From an uncultured Clostridia bacterium (lineage in GTDB: Bacteria; Bacillota; Clostridia; TANB77; CAG-508), in contig CAKPGD010000009.1 of the NCBI GenBank assembly GCA_934154515.1, positions 1-26,867 on the forward strand: a stretch of DNA of 26,867 nt, in the 5' to 3' direction. Below the pieces are notes generated by a model. That model saw nothing but the letters and a program-made list of their open reading frames with translations, did not search any database and was not told the DNA's origin. The translations under genes were made by a program, and so were the position numbers. Positions 23,532-26,867 of this stretch are shown piece by piece; the stretch's first letter is position 1; each line of letters begins with the position of its first letter.

Positions 23532-24370
23532 TATCTTTCATCTCCTTCTACTTCTTTTTCATTTTTTCTTTTTTGTTTCTTTAATATTGTGTTATAAAAA
23601 TTTATTACACATGTTTTTAGATCTGTATCTAAGTAATTCATAGTACTCTTTTTTATTTCCTTTGGAATACCATAATAAGCTTCAGCAAGACTTCCTGCGA
23701 TAGCAGCAATTGTATCGGAATCTCCTCCTATAGATATTGCATTTCTAATAGCATCCTCATAATTTTCAGATTCTATAAAAGCTTCTATTGCTTGTGGTAC
23801 TGATCCTTGACATGTCACATTAAATTTGTATTCTTCTCTGATGTCATCAATTTTAAAATTCAGTTGATAATAATTACTTTCTATATATTTTTTTACTGAT
23901 TCTTTATTACCACCATGCAACATAATCCATATAGAGCCTGAAACAGCTTGAGCTCCTGCTATTCCATATGGATGGTTATGAGTTACTTCAGCAGATAATT
24001 TTGCCAATTTCTCTGCTTCTTCTAGTGTCTCTGTTACCCATGCTACTGGTGAAACCCTCATTGCCGATCCATTTCCATAACTATTATAAGGTTTCGGATT
24101 ATCACTTAATAACCAATATATAAAAGTTCCCCCATAGCCTGCATTAATATGTTTTCTTCCTAAATCTTGCATATATCTAACACAATTATGTTTGAATTCT
24201 TCTTGATCTTTATTTTCTACATATTTGCAACAAGCCTTTGAAATTGCTGCAGTCATTACGCTATCATCCGTAAACCTACAACCATCATTAAAAAATTTAA
24301 AATTTTTTTCTTTAATATTGTTAGATTCATATATTGAACCAACAATATCTCCGCATATTGCTCCTAACAT
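23531..24370 (-). CDS. ADP-ribosylglycohydrolase (ARH/DraG family), candidate immunity protein
   Basis: A 279-aa protein with the all-helical ARH fold. G-A-I-C-G-D-I-V-G-S is at residues 3-12; metal ligands are in F-T-D-D-S-V-M-T (33-40) and G-G-D-S-D-T (215-220), the two signatures that hold the binuclear Mg2+ site. H-N-H-P-Y and N-A-G-Y-G-G are also typical. The family removes ADP-ribose from protein side chains, nucleic acids or O-acetyl-ADP-ribose. Lying two genes after an ADP-ribosyltransferase toxin and flanked by type VII-associated DUF4176 genes, it most likely protects the producer by reversing the toxin's modification. It starts at the ATG at 24370 behind AAAGGTAGT. Confidence 0.92.
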   Translation of the reverse strand: MLGAICGDIVGSIYESNNIKEKNFKFFNDGCRFTDDSVMTAAISKACCKYVENKDQEEFKHNCVRYMQDLGRKHINAGYGGTFIYWLLSDNPKPYNSYGNGSAMRVSPVAWVTETLEEAEKLAKLSAEVTHNHPYGIAGAQAVSGSIWIMLHGGNKESVKKYIESNYYQLNFKIDDIREEYKFNVTCQGSVPQAIEAFIESENYEDAIRNAISIGGDSDTIAAIAGSLAEAYYGIPKEIKKSTMNYLDTDLKTCVINFYNTILKKQKRKNEKEVEGDER

Positions 24371-24385
24371 TTATATACACTACCT

Positions 24386-24799
24386 TTACTTTTCTAATTC
24401 ATCAATATTATCTATACTTTTTAGTAATTCTGATTTAAAACTCTTTTCTTGATTATTTACAAATCCTATATGAAATATTTTCTCTATCTGATTGTGATTA
24501 AATGCTCCACTTTGGTGGTTTGAATCTAATCCAAATGGATATTCACAAGCTAAATAGTCATATGTCTTATCATTTACTTTAGGATTAAACCCCATTATCA
24601 TGTAATTTTTAAATGAACCCACTATTTTTACTATACTTCCTATTGGCATATATTTTTTCATTGCGTTAACTAATTCCTCATTACTTCTTTGTTGAATCTT
24701 TTCTCCAACATTTTCTGATGAACCATTTACTTTAAATTTGTATTCTCTTACATCAGCTACAAATCTCTTTTCATTATCTTCTTCCTTTATTTCATTCAC
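24386..24799 (-). CDS. DUF4176 domain protein (second copy, next to toxin)
   Basis: A 137-aa protein. The first ~45 residues are polar and specific to this copy (R-F-V-A-D-V-R-E-Y-K-F-K-V-N-G-S); the rest is a DUF4176 domain (Y-M-P-I-G-S-I-V-K-I, M-I-M-G-F, Y-D-Y-L-A-C-E-Y-P-F-G, F-N-H-N-Q-I-E-K-I-F-H-I-G-F). A GTG start at 24799 lies six bases past AGGAGGTG. It begins 17 bases after the toxin stop, the place where type VII toxins normally carry an accessory or immunity gene. It is a diverged duplicate of the 23250 protein. Confidence 0.85.
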   Translation of the reverse strand: MNEIKEEDNEKRFVADVREYKFKVNGSSENVGEKIQQRSNEELVNAMKKYMPIGSIVKIVGSFKNYMIMGFNPKVNDKTYDYLACEYPFGLDSNHQSGAFNHNQIEKIFHIGFVNNQEKSFKSELLKSIDNIDELEK

Positions 24800-24816
24800 T
24801 TTTTACACCTCCTAAA

Positions 24817-26867
24817 TTATTCTACTATTACTGGAACTATCGTTTTCATTATACCATTTACTTCTATGAATTCCAAGTCTCCTACTACAGTCATTTTTGC
24901 ATTTCTTTTTATTAACATTTCCATCTGACAATAATTATTCACTCCGGTTATATTTTCGATATAAGCACCTGTTCCTGAATTTGGCGGAACTATTACTTTT
25001 AATATTATATTTGTATCATCATGTGTCATACCATAACAATTATTCAATAGGACGCTACTACTTTGATATCCTGAAGATTCAAACGAATCTCCTATTTTAA
25101 GATTTTGAATATCTATTTTTTTATCCATATCATATAATTCTTTAATTCCTCTATATGTAACTATAGCATTATCATAATTTGCTGATGATATCACAGAATC
25201 TAGACAATCTAGTATGTCCCCTTGTGTACTATCAAAAATTTTATTTGGGCCATAGCCAGATATAGTATCTTGAATTTTACTAACACTATCAAAAGCGTCT
25301 CTTGCTTTAATACTACTGTTAGGTAAGTTAATATCATTTAACCATGCATTTATTTCAAATCCACCACAAGCTGTATAATTAAATATAGATGCTATTTGTT
25401 CAGCCGTATAACTAGATCCTAATTTATCTGATACTCCTAATTGTGCAAGATCTATTACAGTTTGAACTTGTTCTTCACTTAGATAATATTGTAAATTAGT
25501 TAGCATGTCTGGTATGTCAAGATCTCCAACTCTTTTTTTTGTATATGTAGTTAATAAATCAACTAAATTTCTTTGTTGTACATCTGATAAATTTCCATTT
25601 TTTAAAATGTCATTTGCACATACTAACATATATAGCTTACTATCTCCAAGATTTTCTGCTACTGATAATCTAGTTTTATTATCTATTATACTAATTCCTT
25701 TTTTTTGTAAAAATTCTTCAATAGATATTCCTTTGGCTGAATAATCTTGAATATTATCCAAATAATCTTTTAATATACTATTGTTTAAATCTACTCCTTT
25801 TGTGGCATTTATTGTTTTTTTAGTTGTTGCATCATTCATATTTGTATTTTTTGATAAATCAATCTTTTCTGCTTTATATTCATTTAATAAATCTTCTTTA
25901 ACTTTTTTAGAAGTTGTTTCGTTTAAACTATCAATTGCTTGATCAGCATCTAAAGCTTTTGATCCTTTCTTTAATTGTATTGCATCAATAATTTCTCCTC
26001 CTGCAGAACCTATAAGCCCTATTCCAATATCTACTATTATAGATTTAACTCCTCCTTTAGAATCAAGTTCCTCATTAAAAGTTGTTCCTTTTGCTAAAGA
26101 AGATAATAATGCTCTATAAGGTGTATCATAAGCATTAAATGTTGTATCTGTCAAAATTCTCAATGTTGACATTAGTTTATTTGATATACCTTTTGGTTTC
26201 CAATTTCCTAATTTTCCACCAACATACCATTGTAAACCTTCCCATACCCCAACAGCTTCCCCATAAAGAATTCCTTTTGCTCCATTTTTAAATGTAGTCC
26301 ACTCTTCTGGCATTTCCCTAATTTGTTTTATTTGCTCAAATTCTTCTTGGCTCATATTTCCTTGTAAATACTCTTCTTTAATTTCTTTCCATTCGTCGTC
26401 AGATAAATTTCTAATTGAAAGTAATACTGTCATTTCATCTTCTGAGACTTGACCTTTTTCATACATTTCTTCTAGGCCTTCCCATGAATAATCTCTCATT
26501 TCTCCCCAGATTTCTTGTGTTGCTTTTCCTGCACCTGCTATTCCAGAAATAATTGATGAAACTATTGTATTTGCTGCTCCAGTTCCTGCTATGCTTGCTC
26601 CTGTTGCTGCAGTTGTTGCAGCACTTGCTCCTGTTGCTGCACCAGTTGCTGCAGTGCCTATTCCGCAAGGTTGCAATAGTTAGTCCCGCAATTCCTGCAA
26701 CATATCCTATACCAGAAGCAATATTTGTAATAATTCCATCTGATTTAAGTGCTCCTACTGCATTTTCATCTAAAATTTTGCCTATTAGTGTATTTGAATA
26801 GAACCATTTATATTTATTCTCTACATGATTTTCTGCAACATATCCCATAACGACTTTCCACATTTTA
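24817..26867 (-). CDS. Type VII-associated ADP-ribosyltransferase toxin, 5' partial, +1 frameshift near 26665
   Basis: The C-terminal ~170 residues form a VIP2/C3-like ADP-ribosyltransferase domain: T-Y-R-G-I (Arg at 25152-25150), I-G-D-S-F-E-S-S-G-Y-Q-S-S-S (the S-T-S strand), I-V-P-P-N-S-G-T-G-A-Y-I and Q-M-E-M-L-I-K-R (Q-x-E at 24927-24919). Q-x-E rather than E-x-E is the C3 type, which modifies Asn/Gln rather than Arg. The middle is helical and acidic. The N-terminal part is a Gly/Ala-rich hydrophobic stretch followed by G-T-A-A-T-G-A-A-T-G-A-S repeats, a possible membrane-insertion or export segment. The frame from the window edge (26863 ATG, no ribosome binding site, so probably not the start) must shift by one base at about 26665 (in-frame CGG) to continue. 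No LXG motif is visible, but the N-terminus is outside the window. Confidence 0.82.

Noticed and set aside
26459..26863. Separate 134-aa protein at the right edge
   Set aside because: Its second half is a Cys/Asn/Arg/Ser-rich string that is the wrong frame of the toxin's Gly/Ala repeat; its first half is the N-terminal continuation of the toxin.

Overview
The window is about 27 kb of very AT-rich DNA. AGGAGG-type ribosome binding sites, TTGACA/TATAAT promoters, Clostridia-like protein families and a type VII secretion ATPase with an N-terminal FHA domain all point to a low-GC Firmicute, probably an uncultured or gut-type Clostridia. Species cannot be told from the sequence.

Layout. (1) 1-910: a pilin-like gene (partial) diverges from an XRE repressor, with dyad repeats between them; a tRNA-Arg(CCT) follows. 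(2) 1031-5125: a TtcA-like tRNA thiolase, then a DNA-processing cluster of yifB/comM, dprA (one base out of frame) and yraN. (3) 5168-12150, mostly minus strand: Tex, an ABC-F ATPase, CorA and two small membrane-protein genes, plus one unplaced 107-aa plus-strand gene at 9117. (4) 12246-14989, a scrambled accessory region: two relics of a second DUF4179 gene, a GC-richer secreted-protein gene, a LytTR regulator/membrane protein pair, both ends of a group II intron without a reverse transcriptase, and a 39-aa membrane peptide. (5) 15242-17579: a membrane-anchored protein and an ECF sigma/DUF4179 anti-sigma pair. (6) 17580-18127: a gene-free stretch with a consensus promoter facing no gene, and tRNA-Lys(CTT). 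(7) 18267-26867, all minus strand: a type VII secretion module, read in the order ADP-ribosyltransferase toxin, DUF4176 protein, ADP-ribosylglycohydrolase, second DUF4176 protein, EssC ATPase, YukD/EsaB.

Two observations stand out. First, the type VII locus places a C3-like (QxE) ADP-ribosyltransferase upstream of an ADP-ribosylglycohydrolase that could undo the same modification. This looks like a toxin with an enzymatic immunity protein, next to the export motor. Second, the two broken genes in the window, dprA and the toxin, are each out of frame by one extra base, and in both the frame changes at an in-frame CGG followed by AAT. Scanning by eye, I found no other in-frame CGG in genes of native composition. 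This could be coincidence, sequence error, or +1 frameshifting at an unassigned or poorly read CGG codon; it can be tested.
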